From Nitratireductor sp. GISD-1A_MAKvit (lineage in GTDB: Bacteria > Pseudomonadota > Alphaproteobacteria > Rhizobiales > Rhizobiaceae): a DNA stretch of 64,000 nucleotides. The notes under the pieces are model-generated. The model was given only the letters and a program-made list of their open reading frames with translations. It was not told the origin of the DNA and did not search any database. Of this stretch, positions 16,663 through 25,889 are shown piece after piece (positions within the stretch are counted from its first letter, which is position 1; the number at the start of each line of letters is the position of its first letter). The stretch is taken from positions 633,501 to 697,500 of the forward strand of contig NZ_CP161920.1 in NCBI RefSeq assembly GCF_040819555.1, in the 5' to 3' direction. The position numbers were made by a program, and so were the translations under genes.

Positions 16663-17676
16663 ATGAACCAAGCCACGACCAGATCGATCGCCAGGACCAT
16701 CAAAAACGGCCTTCTTGCAACGGCGCTCACCGGCATCGCCTTTGCCGGGCAGGCCAGTGCGGAAGAAACGCTGAAGGCGATTTCCGCCTTCCCGCAGTCG
16801 CTTGCCTTCTCGCAGAGCTTCAAGGGCTTTGTCGACCTCGTGAACGAGCGCGGCAAGGGCGTCATCCAGATCAATTATGCGGGCGGGCCGGAAATGTTTC
16901 CGCCGAACCAGCAGGTGGATGCCGTGCGCCGTGGCGTGATCGACATGCAGTATGGCCCTGCCTCCTACTATCTCGGCACGATGCCGGAGGCGGATGCCTG
17001 GGTCGGCTCCACCGTGACGGCGGCGAAGGCCCGCGAGAATGGCGGCTTCGGCATCATGCAGGAAGCCTTTTCCAAAAAGCTCGGTGTGAACCTTCTGGCG
17101 CACCTCGACACGGGTGTGCAGTTCTACATCTACACGATCAACGAGCCCAAGCGGACCGACGATGGCGGCATCGATCTCGACGGTCAGCGCATTCGCTCGC
17201 AGCCGATCTACAACTCCTTCTTTGAAGCGCTGGGGGCGATCCCCGTCTCCGTTCCGGTGCCGGATGTCTATACCGGTCTGGAGCGCAGCACATTTGACGG
17301 GTCCGGCTGGCCCATTGTCGGCATTCGGGACCTCTCCTGGGACAAGTTCCTGCGCTACCGCATTGATCCCGGCTTCTTCCAGACAGATCTCGCCGTCGTG
17401 GTGAACCCGAAGAAATGGGAAAGCCTGAGCGACGAGGCGAAAAAGATCATCAACGATGCTGCGGCCGAATATGAGCAGACATCCTATGAGAGCTTCCAGA
17501 AGGTGATCGAGGAGACGGACAAGGCGGTTCGCGAGAACGGCATGGAAGTCATCACGCTGGAGGGTGAGGCGCAGGCGAAATTCCTTGATCTCGCCTATGA
17601 CAGTGCGTGGAAGCGGATGAAGGATTCAGGCTCGGAATATTACGACGCACTGCGCGAAGCCTATTACGATCGCTGA
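16663..17676 (+). CDS. TRAP transporter substrate-binding protein (DctP family), second system
   Basis: The 337-residue protein has a long basic N-terminus and a signal peptide ending near 'GIAFAGQASA' before EET. The body has the DctP features 'MFPPNQQVDAVRRGVIDMQYGPASYYLG' and 'RIRSQPIYNSFFEALGAIPVSVPVPDVYTGLERSTFDG'. It resembles the first system's DctP only at the family level, so the two systems probably differ in ligand. The ATG at 16663 has a purine-rich leader (GAGAGGACGAAG). It follows the hydroxyacyl-CoA dehydrogenase closely enough to share its transcript. Confidence 0.92.
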   Translation: MNQATTRSIARTIKNGLLATALTGIAFAGQASAEETLKAISAFPQSLAFSQSFKGFVDLVNERGKGVIQINYAGGPEMFPPNQQVDAVRRGVIDMQYGPASYYLGTMPEADAWVGSTVTAAKARENGGFGIMQEAFSKKLGVNLLAHLDTGVQFYIYTINEPKRTDDGGIDLDGQRIRSQPIYNSFFEALGAIPVSVPVPDVYTGLERSTFDGSGWPIVGIRDLSWDKFLRYRIDPGFFQTDLAVVVNPKKWESLSDEAKKIINDAAAEYEQTSYESFQKVIEETDKAVRENGMEVITLEGEAQAKFLDLAYDSAWKRMKDSGSEYYDALREAYYDR

Positions 17677-17733
17677 TCTCGTTTTGGCGGGGGCCTCGGC
17701 TCCCGCCGCACTCCCATTGAAAAGCCGCGCGCC

Positions 17734-18231
17734 ATGTTTCTGATACGTCTCTACAACCGGGTTATCACCGGGCTGGCCGTGCTGGGCGCCGCCAGTCTCG
17801 TTTTCATCTCGCTCGCCATCATTGTCGATGTTGTCTTGCGCAACACCGGGTTTCGCCCGTTCCAGTCAACCAGCGCCATTGTCGAATATGTCATGCTGTT
17901 CTCCACCATGGCAGCCGCGCCCTGGCTGGTGCGCAACAACGGGCATGTGGCGATCTCTTCTTTCGTAGGAGCGATGCCCGAAACGATACGCCTGCTGGTG
18001 GGGCGGGTCGTGCTGGTTCTCGCCATCCTGACGCTTGGCCTCCTGTGCTGGCGCTCGGCGGCGGTGGGGCTGGAGATGGTGCAGTCGCGCGCGGTCGACA
18101 TGCGCTCCATCAACATCCCGTCCTGGGTTCTCTATGCGATGCTCTCCGTGGGCTTCGGCCTGATGGCGATGGAGTTTCTGCGCATGCTGGTGCGCGGCGA
18201 AACCTACACGGGCAGCGGGGGAGCACACTGA
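17734..18231 (+). CDS. TRAP transporter small permease (DctQ family), second system
   Basis: The 165-residue protein has four membrane segments and the usual 'SLAIIVDVVLRNTGFRPFQSTSAIVEYVMLF' near the N-terminus. It ends in a TGATG overlap with the large permease, the same arrangement as in the first system. The 57-base gap after dctP contains no convincing terminator. Confidence 0.9.
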   Translation: MFLIRLYNRVITGLAVLGAASLVFISLAIIVDVVLRNTGFRPFQSTSAIVEYVMLFSTMAAAPWLVRNNGHVAISSFVGAMPETIRLLVGRVVLVLAILTLGLLCWRSAAVGLEMVQSRAVDMRSINIPSWVLYAMLSVGFGLMAMEFLRMLVRGETYTGSGGAH

Positions 18232-19547
18232 TGGCCTGGTATGAAGCCACACTCCTCATGATCGGCGGGCTGCTCGCGCTGATGTTCTTCGGCATGCCGG
18301 TGGCGATTGCCTTTCTGGCCATCAACATTGTCGGCGTTTTCATTTTCATGGGTGGCATGATCGGCATCGATCAGCTTGTCGCCAATGCCACCACATCGGT
18401 GACGAGTTTCGCGCTGGTGCCGGTGCCGCTCTTTCTCATCATGGGCGAGCTTCTGTTCCACACGGGGCTTGCCATTCGTGTTTTCGATGCGCTCGACAAG
18501 TGCTTTGGCGGCATCAAGGGGCGGCTTTCCTATCTGACCGTGGGCGGCGGCACGATCTTCGCCACCCTGTCGGGCTCCTCCATGGCCAACACGGCGATGC
18601 TGGGCACCACGCTGATGCCCGATATGATCAAGCGCGGATACAAGCCGCACATGATCATGGGGCCGATCCTGGCGACCGGCGGGCTGGCGATGATCATCCC
18701 GCCATCTTCGCTGGCTGTGCTGCTCGGATCGCTGGCGCGGATCGATGTGGGTGCTCTGCTGATCGCGGGTCTGGTTCCGGGGCTTGTGCTGGCGCTCATG
18801 TTCCTCGCCACGATCCGCATGCAGATCGCGCTCGATCCCGAGGCGGCACCCGGATATGCGGCGGAAAGGGCGAGCGTCTCCGAGATCGCCCGGGCGCTGC
18901 TGATTGATGTTCTGCCCATGGGCATCGTGGTCTTTGCAGTGGTCGGGCTCATCCTGCTCGGCTGGGCGACGCCGACCGAATCCGCGGCCTTCGGGGCGCT
19001 GTCGGTGGTGGTTCTCGCGGCCTGCTATCGCACGCTGAGCTGGGAGGCCGTGGTGCGTTCGCTGACCGGCACGCTGAAAGTCTCGGCCATGATGCTGATG
19101 ATCATTGTCGGCTCGACGACCTTCTCGCAGATTCTCGCCTTCTCCGGCGCATCTTCCGGGCTGATCGCGTTTGCCACCAGTTTCGAGCTCAACGCCTATG
19201 TGGTGCTCGCAATCATGTTCCTGGTGCTTCTGCTTCTCGGCATGTTCATGGATCAGCTCTCCATCATGATGCTGACCCTGCCAATCTTCATGCCGCTGGT
19301 TGCGCTCTACGGGTTCGATCAGATCTGGTTCGGCGTGGTGATGCTTCTGGCACTGGAGCTGAGCCTTGCAACCCCGCCCTTCGGGCTTCTGCTCTTCGTC
19401 ATGGTTGGGGTGAGCCCGGCCGGCACGACCATCGGGCAGGTGGCGCGGGCCGCGATGCCCTACATTGCCTGCACGCTTTTGCTGGTTGTTCTGCTGGCGC
19501 TTTTCCCGCAACTGGCCCTGTGGCTACCGGGCCTTATCAGGAGCTGA
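18231..19547 (+). CDS. TRAP transporter large permease (DctM family), second system
   Basis: This is a 438-residue multi-spanning protein. DctM marks include 'FALVPVPLFLIMGELLFHTG', 'LSGSSMANTAMLGTTLMPDMIKRGY' and 'GLAMIIPPSSLAVLLGS'. The ATG at 18231 overlaps the dctQ stop. The open frame extends further upstream, but that part lies inside dctQ and is not used. The racemase-like gene follows after four bases, so it belongs to the same operon. Confidence 0.93.
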   Translation: MAWYEATLLMIGGLLALMFFGMPVAIAFLAINIVGVFIFMGGMIGIDQLVANATTSVTSFALVPVPLFLIMGELLFHTGLAIRVFDALDKCFGGIKGRLSYLTVGGGTIFATLSGSSMANTAMLGTTLMPDMIKRGYKPHMIMGPILATGGLAMIIPPSSLAVLLGSLARIDVGALLIAGLVPGLVLALMFLATIRMQIALDPEAAPGYAAERASVSEIARALLIDVLPMGIVVFAVVGLILLGWATPTESAAFGALSVVVLAACYRTLSWEAVVRSLTGTLKVSAMMLMIIVGSTTFSQILAFSGASSGLIAFATSFELNAYVVLAIMFLVLLLLGMFMDQLSIMMLTLPIFMPLVALYGFDQIWFGVVMLLALELSLATPPFGLLLFVMVGVSPAGTTIGQVARAAMPYIACTLLLVVLLALFPQLALWLPGLIRS

Positions 19548-19551
19548 CCGC

Positions 19552-20325
19552 ATGAAGATCTGGTATCAAAGCTATGTCGATTACGAGAATGGCGCGGGCT
19601 ATTGGGACGAACTCAGGAAGCATCTCGATGCGATCGTCGAACCGGGCACGCAGATCGACATCAAGGGCATCACGCCCCATGACAGCTACGCCCACGCCAT
19701 CGTGGAGTTTCGCTGTGCGCGTGAGGTGATCTGCAATGCGGTGCGGGCCGAGCGCGAGGGCTATGACGCCTTCATCATCGGCCATTTTCAGGATGCCGGC
19801 CTCTATGAGGCGCGCTCGGTTGTCGACATTCCGGTGCTCGGCATGGGGGAGGCCTCCATGCTGCATGCCTGCCAGCTTGGCCAGCGCTCGGGCATTGTCA
19901 CCATCAACCGCCGCTACATTCCCTGGTTTCACCACCAGATCGGCAAATACGGCCTGAGAGAGCGGGTGACCGGCGTGCATGCCATGGACTTCGAGCCGGG
20001 GCAGATCCTTTCAGCTTTCGGTTCCGATGAGCGGCTTGAGACCGTGCGCGCCCTGTTCGAGGAGCAGGCGCGGCCGCTGGTGCGCGATGGCGTGGACGTG
20101 CTCATTCCCGGCGGCGGCATTCCCATGCTTCTGTTCTCGCAATTGCAGGCGCACCGGGTGGATGGCGCGCCGGTGATCAACGGCATTCCGATTGTCGTGA
20201 AACTGGCGGAGATGGCGGTGAAGCTGAAGCGGCTGACCGGCCTTGGCGTGAGCCGCACCTCGGATTTCGTGAAACCGCCGGAAGAGATCATCGAAGAGTT
20301 CATGAACCATCCGAAGGGACTATAA
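19552..20325 (+). CDS. Aspartate/glutamate/hydantoin racemase family protein
   Basis: The 257-residue protein begins 'MKIWYQSYVDYEN' and has the paired-cysteine racemase fold pattern, with 'FIIGHFQDAGLYEARSVVDIPVLGMGEASMLHA' around residues 75-107 and 'DVLIPGGGIPMLLF' near 185. Classical members use two cysteines. Here the first position reads GHFQDAG and the second PGGGIP, without obvious cysteines, so racemase activity is doubtful. Other members are maleate isomerases and decarboxylases. An AGGAG stands 11 bases before the ATG. It closes the rightward operon. Confidence 0.8.
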   Translation: MKIWYQSYVDYENGAGYWDELRKHLDAIVEPGTQIDIKGITPHDSYAHAIVEFRCAREVICNAVRAEREGYDAFIIGHFQDAGLYEARSVVDIPVLGMGEASMLHACQLGQRSGIVTINRRYIPWFHHQIGKYGLRERVTGVHAMDFEPGQILSAFGSDERLETVRALFEEQARPLVRDGVDVLIPGGGIPMLLFSQLQAHRVDGAPVINGIPIVVKLAEMAVKLKRLTGLGVSRTSDFVKPPEEIIEEFMNHPKGL

Positions 20326-20377
20326 CGCAGGAGGCAATTCTCCGAGTCTGTTGACTGGCTTTTGCAAAGCTGCGCCA

Positions 20378-20395
20378 ATATCGTGGGGACGATAT
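20378..20395. promoter_or_regulatory. Inverted repeat before the alpha-2-macroglobulin gene
   Basis: ATATCG (20378-20383) and CGATAT (20390-20395) form a perfect 6-bp inverted repeat around TGGGGA, 23 bases ahead of the gene's start codon. It could be an operator or a leader hairpin. A TTGACT at 20351-20356 lies upstream, but no good -10 is spaced from it. Confidence 0.35.
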
Positions 20396-20417
20396 CGGCA
20401 GCGCCTGGAGGATTGCC

Positions 20418-23400
20418 ATGTTTGCGGCACGCGGACTCTCCCTTTTACTCGTTTTTCTTTTCGGATTTGCGGCAATGGCTGCCGCGCAGGATGCGCGCCG
20501 GATCGTGGTAAGCGAGAACGCCGACTATTTCGGCTTCGATCTGCGCACCGAAAAGGATGTCACGCTCGACCAGTGCAAGGCGGTGTGCCTTGCCGATCCG
20601 CAGTGCCGGGCCTTCACCTACAACACCAGCGCGCAATGGTGCTTTTTGAAGTCGGATTTCAACCGGCTGAATGCGTTCGAGGGAGCGGTGGCCGGCAAGG
20701 TGGTGGTGAGTGGCGCTGCGGCCGATCTCGGCGCGCCGCCGGCGCTGCGCTTCGTGCCCGATCATGTGCTGCGCGAGGCGGATGAGTATCGTGCCGAAGT
20801 TCTGCGCACCGTGCGCCCCGAGAATGTCGGGCTTGTCCGATTGAGTTCTGCCGGGGGGCAGGCGCTGGCAAATGGCGACCCGCACAATGCGATGAAAGCC
20901 TTCACCACCGCGCTGACCATGGAGCCGAAAAACGCGAAGCTCTGGTCTCAGCTTGCCCGCGCCGTAATAGCTGCACAGCCGGCCGGCAACATGAACCTCT
21001 ACCGGTTGCAGCGGGCCGGCACCGGCGCGGCCATCAATGCTTACAATCTGTCGCGCAGCGCAGATGACCGTGCGGAGGCGCTGGCTCTCCTTGCTCCCGC
21101 ACTGGAGCGGCGCAACCTGTTCCGCCCCGCCCTCAGCGCCTACGAGGCGAGCCTGGCGCTTAAAACCGCGCGCGATGTGCAGGCGGCCTATGCCGATTTG
21201 AAGCGCCGCAAGGGGTTTCGCGTGATCGACCATTCGGTCGATTCCGATAGCGCCACGCCGCGCGCCTGCGTGCAGTTTTCCGAGGAGCTGGTAAAACACG
21301 GCGTCGACTACGCCCAGTTCGTGACCGTCGACAACCTGCGCTCCTTTGCCGTTGATCGCAGCGACAAGGAGCTGTGCGTCAGCGGTCTGACGCATGGCGA
21401 GCAATATCGCATTGTCATCCGGCAGGGCCTGCCGGCGGCCATTGGCGAGGTGATTGCCGAGCCGGTTCCGCTGGAAATCTACGTGCGGGACCGTGCGCCT
21501 TCGCTGCGCTTCACCGGCGACAATTTCGTGCTGCCGTCATCGGCGCGCCGGGGCATTCCGTTCGTTTCGGTCAATACCGACAGCGCGAAACTCTCCGTCC
21601 ATCGCGTCGGCGAGCGTGCGTTGGCGCGGCTTTTGAGCGAGGGGCAGTTCCTGCGTCAGCTAAACCAATATGGGGCCAATGAGGTTGGCGACGAGATGGG
21701 CGCGCCGGTCTTCGAAGGCACTATTGAGATCAAGGCCGAGCTCAACAAGGATGTCGTCACCAGCATTCCCATCGATGAGGCGGTGCCGGAGCGCAAACCC
21801 GGGGTCTATATGATGACGGCGGTGCCGGAAGGCGACCGGAGCCAGAACTGGGACAACCGCGCCACGCAGTGGTTCCTTGTCTCCGATATCGGGCTTTCCA
21901 CCTTCGCAGGGGAGGACGGGCTTTCTGTCTTCGCGCGCTCGCTGGCGAGCGCGAAGCCGATCGACGGCCTGAAGCTCAGGCTTGTGGCCCGCAACAATGA
22001 GGTGCTTGGCGAGGCGGAAACCGATGGCAACGGCCATGCGCGCTTCGATCCCGGTCTGGCGCGGGGCTCTTCCGGGCTCGCACCGGCGGCGATCATCGCT
22101 GAAAACGGGACTGAAGATTTCGTCTTCCTCGACATGACGCGCGCGGGCTTCGATCTTTCGGATCGCGGCGTGACGGGGCGTCCTTCGCCCGGACCGCTCG
22201 ACGTGTTCGCCTGGACGGAGCGTGGCATCTATCGCGCCGGCGAGACGGTGCATGCGAGCGCGCTCACGCGCAATCCCGCTTCGGATGCGGTGGAGGATCT
22301 GCCACTGACCTTCATCTTCCGCCGTCCAGACGGTGTGGAGGACCGGCGCATCGTTTCCGATGGGGCGGCACTTGGCGGTCATGCGGTGGAGCTTCATCTG
22401 CCGAACAATGCCGTGCGTGGCACCTGGGCGCTGGGCATTTACGCGGACCCGAAAAAGCCGGCGCTGGCCGAGATGAACTTTCTGGTCGAGGATTTCGTGC
22501 CCGACCGCACCGAGTTCGAGCTTGCGAGCGCCAATGAGACCGTGCCCGTTGGTGGCGCGACGGATGTGACCGTCGATGGCCGCTATCTCTATGGCGCACC
22601 GGCAGCAGGGCTTGCGCTCGAAGGCGAACTGACGGTCGCGCCGACGCGCGAGTGGAAAGCCTTCCCCGGCTACGTCTTCGGCCTCGATGACGAGGAAGAC
22701 GTGGAGGCGCTGCGTGTTTCGCTGCCCGGCCTGCCTGAGACCGATGCGGACGGGCAGGCGCAGTTCCCGGTGGCGCTGGATGGCGCGCCTTCGACCACGC
22801 GTCTCCTGAAAGCACAGGTGAATGTGCGCATGCGCGAGGCCGGTGGCCGCGCCGTGGAGCGCGCGCTGGAAATCGATGTCGAGCCGGAAAGCGCGATGAT
22901 CGGCCTGAAGCCGGAATTCACCGGCGGGCGCGTGGCCGAGGGAGCGACGGCGAATTTCCGTGTGATCGCGGTCGATCCGAAGGGCGAGCGCATCGCCATG
23001 GACGGCCTCGAATGGAAGCTTCTGAAGGTGGAGCGTCACTATCAATGGTATCGCAACGGCAGTTCCTGGAACTATGAGCCGATCACCACGACGAGCCTCG
23101 TGCGCGAGGGGACGGTGGATGCAAAGGCCGACAGCGAGCCACAGATCAGCGTTTCCGTGGACTGGGGGCGGTATCGCCTCGAGGTGGAGAGCCCGAATGC
23201 GGGCGGGCCGATCACCAGCGCGGCGTTCGATTCCGGCTGGTATGTGGAGGCAGGTTCCACCGAAACGCCGGACGGGCTGGAAGTGGCGCTCGACCGCGAC
23301 GCCTATGCGGTGGGCGAGACGGCGAAGCTGAAGATTTCGCCACGCTTTGCCGGCGAGGTTCTGGTGACGGTGGGGTCCGAAAGCCTCATCGAAACCTTCA

Positions 23401-25880
23401 CCACAAAGGTGCCGGAAGATGGCGCGACCGTGGACATTCCGGTGACCGACGCGCTCGGGGCCGGGGCCTATGTGACCGCGACGCTGTTCCGCCCCGGCGA
23501 TGATGCCGAAAATCGCCTGCCCATGCGCGCCATCGGTGTGCGCTGGCTCAAGGTCGATCCGGGTGCGCGTGACCTTACGGTTGAACTCGGCGTGGAGGAA
23601 CAGGCGCGCCCCGATGAGAGCCTTTCCATCCCCGTCAGCGTTGGCGGTCTGGCACCAGGCGAAGAAGCTTATGTGACCGTCGCTGCGGTCGATGTGGGCA
23701 TTCTCAACCTCACACGCTACGAACCGCCACAGCCGGACGCCTGGTATTTCGGCCAGCGCATGCTGGGTATCGAAATGCGCGACATTTACGGGCGGCTGAT
23801 CGATGGTTCGCTCGGCGCGATGGGGCGGCTGCGCACCGGTGGCGATGGCGGCGGCATGACCGCGACCGGCAGCGCGCCGACACAGAAGCTGCTCGCCTTC
23901 TTCTCCGGCATCGTGAAGGTGGACGATGACGGGAAAGCGGAGGTCTCCTTCGAGATTCCGCAGTTCAACGGCACGGCCCGCATCATGGCGGTCGCCTGGT
24001 CGAAGAAGGGCGTGGGCAGCGCGCAGCAGGATGTGATCATCCGCGATCCCGTTGTGCTGACCACCAGCCTCCCGCGCTTCCTGGCGCCGGGCGACGAGGC
24101 GCGGCTTCTGCTTGAAATCGCCAACACGGATGGCCCGGCCGGTGACTATCGCCTCACGGTGATGGCCGAAGGGCCGGTCAGCGCCGATCTGCGGTCGCTC
24201 TCCGATACGGTGACGCTTGAGGCGGGCGGCAAGGCCACGCTCTCCGTGCCTGTTTCGGCGACGAACCAGACGGGCGAGGGCGCGCTGACGGTGGCGCTTT
24301 CGCATGAGAGCGGGCTTGCCGTGGAGAAAAGCGTGCCCCTGCCGGTGCGGCCGGGCGTGATGCCGGTTGCCACGCGCAGCGTGGTGACGCTTGCAGCCAA
24401 TGGCGGCAGTGTCACGCTGGACGGCGCGCTTCTGGAAGACAGCTTTGCCGAGAACGCGTCGGTGAGCCTCAACATTTCGCGGGCCGACGGGTTCGACATT
24501 CCGGCGCTTTTGATGTCGCTCGACCGCTACCCCTATGGCTGCACGGAGCAGACCACCAGCCGCGCACTGCCGCTGCTCTATGTGAGCGAGCTTTCAAAGG
24601 CTGCGGGGCTGGAAGACGATCCGGCGCTGAAGGGGCGCATCGAGGACGCCATCACAAGCGTTCTTGCCGCACAGTCTTCGTCTGGCGGTTTCGGTCTCTG
24701 GGGACCGGGATCGGGCGATCTGTGGCTCGACGCCTATGTGACGGACTTCCTCACCCGCGCCGGCGAGCAGGGCTTTGCCGTGCCCGAGGCGGCGATGGGC
24801 CAGGCGCTGCAGAACCTCTCGAACACGCTCGCCTATGACACGGATGTCTCCTCGCGCGGCAGCGAGATCGCCTATGCGCTCTATGTGCTGGCGCGCAACC
24901 GCAAGGCTTCCGCCGGCGATCTGCGCTACTATCTCGACACGCGGCTCGATGAGTTCTCCACGCCGCTGGCGCGCGCGCAGCTGGCTGCGGGGCTCGCGCT
25001 TTATGGCGATGCGGAACGTGCGGAACGGGGCTTTGCCTCCGCCTTCCGTCTCGCTCAGGGCATGAGCGGGCGTTACACGGCGCGCTCCGATTACGGGTCG
25101 CGTCTGCGCGACGGCGCGGCGATGCTGGCGCTGGCGGCAGAAAGCCGACCCGAACCGGCGCTGGTGCCGCAGATGATCGATCTGGTGGCCGATATGCGCG
25201 GTGACACGCGTTTCATGAGCACGCAGGACGAGGCGTGGATGCTTCTTGCCGCCCGCGCGCTGAGCCAGTCGAGCGACGATCTGAGCCTGACCGTGGACGG
25301 CAACGCGCATCAGGGCGCATTCTCGCGACGGCTTTCCGGGTTGGAGATCGAGGCAGCGCCACTCACAGTGGCCAATCGGGGTGATGAGCCGGTCGATGCG
25401 GTGATGACGGTGGTGGCTGCGCCGCAGCAGCCGCTGCCGGCGGGCGGCGAGGGCTTCACCATCGAGCGGCGCTACTACACGCTCGACGGCAGGGAGGCCA
25501 ATGTCTCGGAAGCACGCCAGAACGAGCGCTATGTGGTGGTGCTGGAGATGGCGGAACAGAACGCCTGGCCTTCACGCGTTCTGGTCTCTGACCTATTGCC
25601 GGCGGGCTTCGAGATCGACAATCCGCGCCTTGTCGGCAGCGCCGATCTCGCCAATTTCGACTGGCTGGGCGAGACGAATGCGGTTCACACCGAGTTCCGC
25701 GACGACCGCTTCATTGCCGCCTTCGATCGAAACGGGGGCGGCAAATTCCGTCTCGCCTATGTGGTGCGTGCGGTGACGCCGGGCGTCTACACGCATCCGG
25801 CGGCGAGCGTGGAAGACATGTACCGTCCGCAGCTCTCCGCCCGCACGGCCACGGGCTTCATGGAAATCACGGGGCAGTAG
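20418..25880 (+). CDS. Bacterial alpha-2-macroglobulin (YfaS-like) with N-terminal PAN/apple-like domain
   Basis: The 1820-residue protein has a Sec signal peptide (cleavage near AAA-QD at about residue 24) and no lipobox, so it should be periplasmic and soluble, unlike the E. coli lipoprotein. Residues about 35-85 hold a cysteine-rich PAN/apple-like domain ('LDQCKAVCLADPQCRAFTYN'). MG domains follow, then the reactive thioester motif C-T-E-Q at about 1375 inside 'YPYGCTEQTTSRALP'. Family knowledge: it traps foreign proteases that breach the outer membrane by covalent linkage. The PbpC gene follows after nine bases, the classic pairing with a peptidoglycan repair enzyme. GGAGGA precedes the ATG. 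Confidence 0.95.
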   Translation: MFAARGLSLLLVFLFGFAAMAAAQDARRIVVSENADYFGFDLRTEKDVTLDQCKAVCLADPQCRAFTYNTSAQWCFLKSDFNRLNAFEGAVAGKVVVSGAAADLGAPPALRFVPDHVLREADEYRAEVLRTVRPENVGLVRLSSAGGQALANGDPHNAMKAFTTALTMEPKNAKLWSQLARAVIAAQPAGNMNLYRLQRAGTGAAINAYNLSRSADDRAEALALLAPALERRNLFRPALSAYEASLALKTARDVQAAYADLKRRKGFRVIDHSVDSDSATPRACVQFSEELVKHGVDYAQFVTVDNLRSFAVDRSDKELCVSGLTHGEQYRIVIRQGLPAAIGEVIAEPVPLEIYVRDRAPSLRFTGDNFVLPSSARRGIPFVSVNTDSAKLSVHRVGERALARLLSEGQFLRQLNQYGANEVGDEMGAPVFEGTIEIKAELNKDVVTSIPIDEAVPERKPGVYMMTAVPEGDRSQNWDNRATQWFLVSDIGLSTFAGEDGLSVFARSLASAKPIDGLKLRLVARNNEVLGEAETDGNGHARFDPGLARGSSGLAPAAIIAENGTEDFVFLDMTRAGFDLSDRGVTGRPSPGPLDVFAWTERGIYRAGETVHASALTRNPASDAVEDLPLTFIFRRPDGVEDRRIVSDGAALGGHAVELHLPNNAVRGTWALGIYADPKKPALAEMNFLVEDFVPDRTEFELASANETVPVGGATDVTVDGRYLYGAPAAGLALEGELTVAPTREWKAFPGYVFGLDDEEDVEALRVSLPGLPETDADGQAQFPVALDGAPSTTRLLKAQVNVRMREAGGRAVERALEIDVEPESAMIGLKPEFTGGRVAEGATANFRVIAVDPKGERIAMDGLEWKLLKVERHYQWYRNGSSWNYEPITTTSLVREGTVDAKADSEPQISVSVDWGRYRLEVESPNAGGPITSAAFDSGWYVEAGSTETPDGLEVALDRDAYAVGETAKLKISPRFAGEVLVTVGSESLIETFTTKVPEDGATVDIPVTDALGAGAYVTATLFRPGDDAENRLPMRAIGVRWLKVDPGARDLTVELGVEEQARPDESLSIPVSVGGLAPGEEAYVTVAAVDVGILNLTRYEPPQPDAWYFGQRMLGIEMRDIYGRLIDGSLGAMGRLRTGGDGGGMTATGSAPTQKLLAFFSGIVKVDDDGKAEVSFEIPQFNGTARIMAVAWSKKGVGSAQQDVIIRDPVVLTTSLPRFLAPGDEARLLLEIANTDGPAGDYRLTVMAEGPVSADLRSLSDTVTLEAGGKATLSVPVSATNQTGEGALTVALSHESGLAVEKSVPLPVRPGVMPVATRSVVTLAANGGSVTLDGALLEDSFAENASVSLNISRADGFDIPALLMSLDRYPYGCTEQTTSRALPLLYVSELSKAAGLEDDPALKGRIEDAITSVLAAQSSSGGFGLWGPGSGDLWLDAYVTDFLTRAGEQGFAVPEAAMGQALQNLSNTLAYDTDVSSRGSEIAYALYVLARNRKASAGDLRYYLDTRLDEFSTPLARAQLAAGLALYGDAERAERGFASAFRLAQGMSGRYTARSDYGSRLRDGAAMLALAAESRPEPALVPQMIDLVADMRGDTRFMSTQDEAWMLLAARALSQSSDDLSLTVDGNAHQGAFSRRLSGLEIEAAPLTVANRGDEPVDAVMTVVAAPQQPLPAGGEGFTIERRYYTLDGREANVSEARQNERYVVVLEMAEQNAWPSRVLVSDLLPAGFEIDNPRLVGSADLANFDWLGETNAVHTEFRDDRFIAAFDRNGGGKFRLAYVVRAVTPGVYTHPAASVEDMYRPQLSARTATGFMEITGQ

Positions 25881-25889
25881 GCGGCGGCG

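Noticed and set aside
20351..20381. Sigma-70-like promoter before the alpha-2-macroglobulin gene
   Set aside because: TTGACT is good, but the only -10-like sequence (CAATAT) is at 19-base spacing and poor.
21660..24305. An 881-codon open frame antisense to the alpha-2-macroglobulin gene
   Set aside because: High GC with strong third-position bias leaves long open antisense frames. The translation is Arg/His/Ala-rich with no domain, while the plus strand is a complete A2M.
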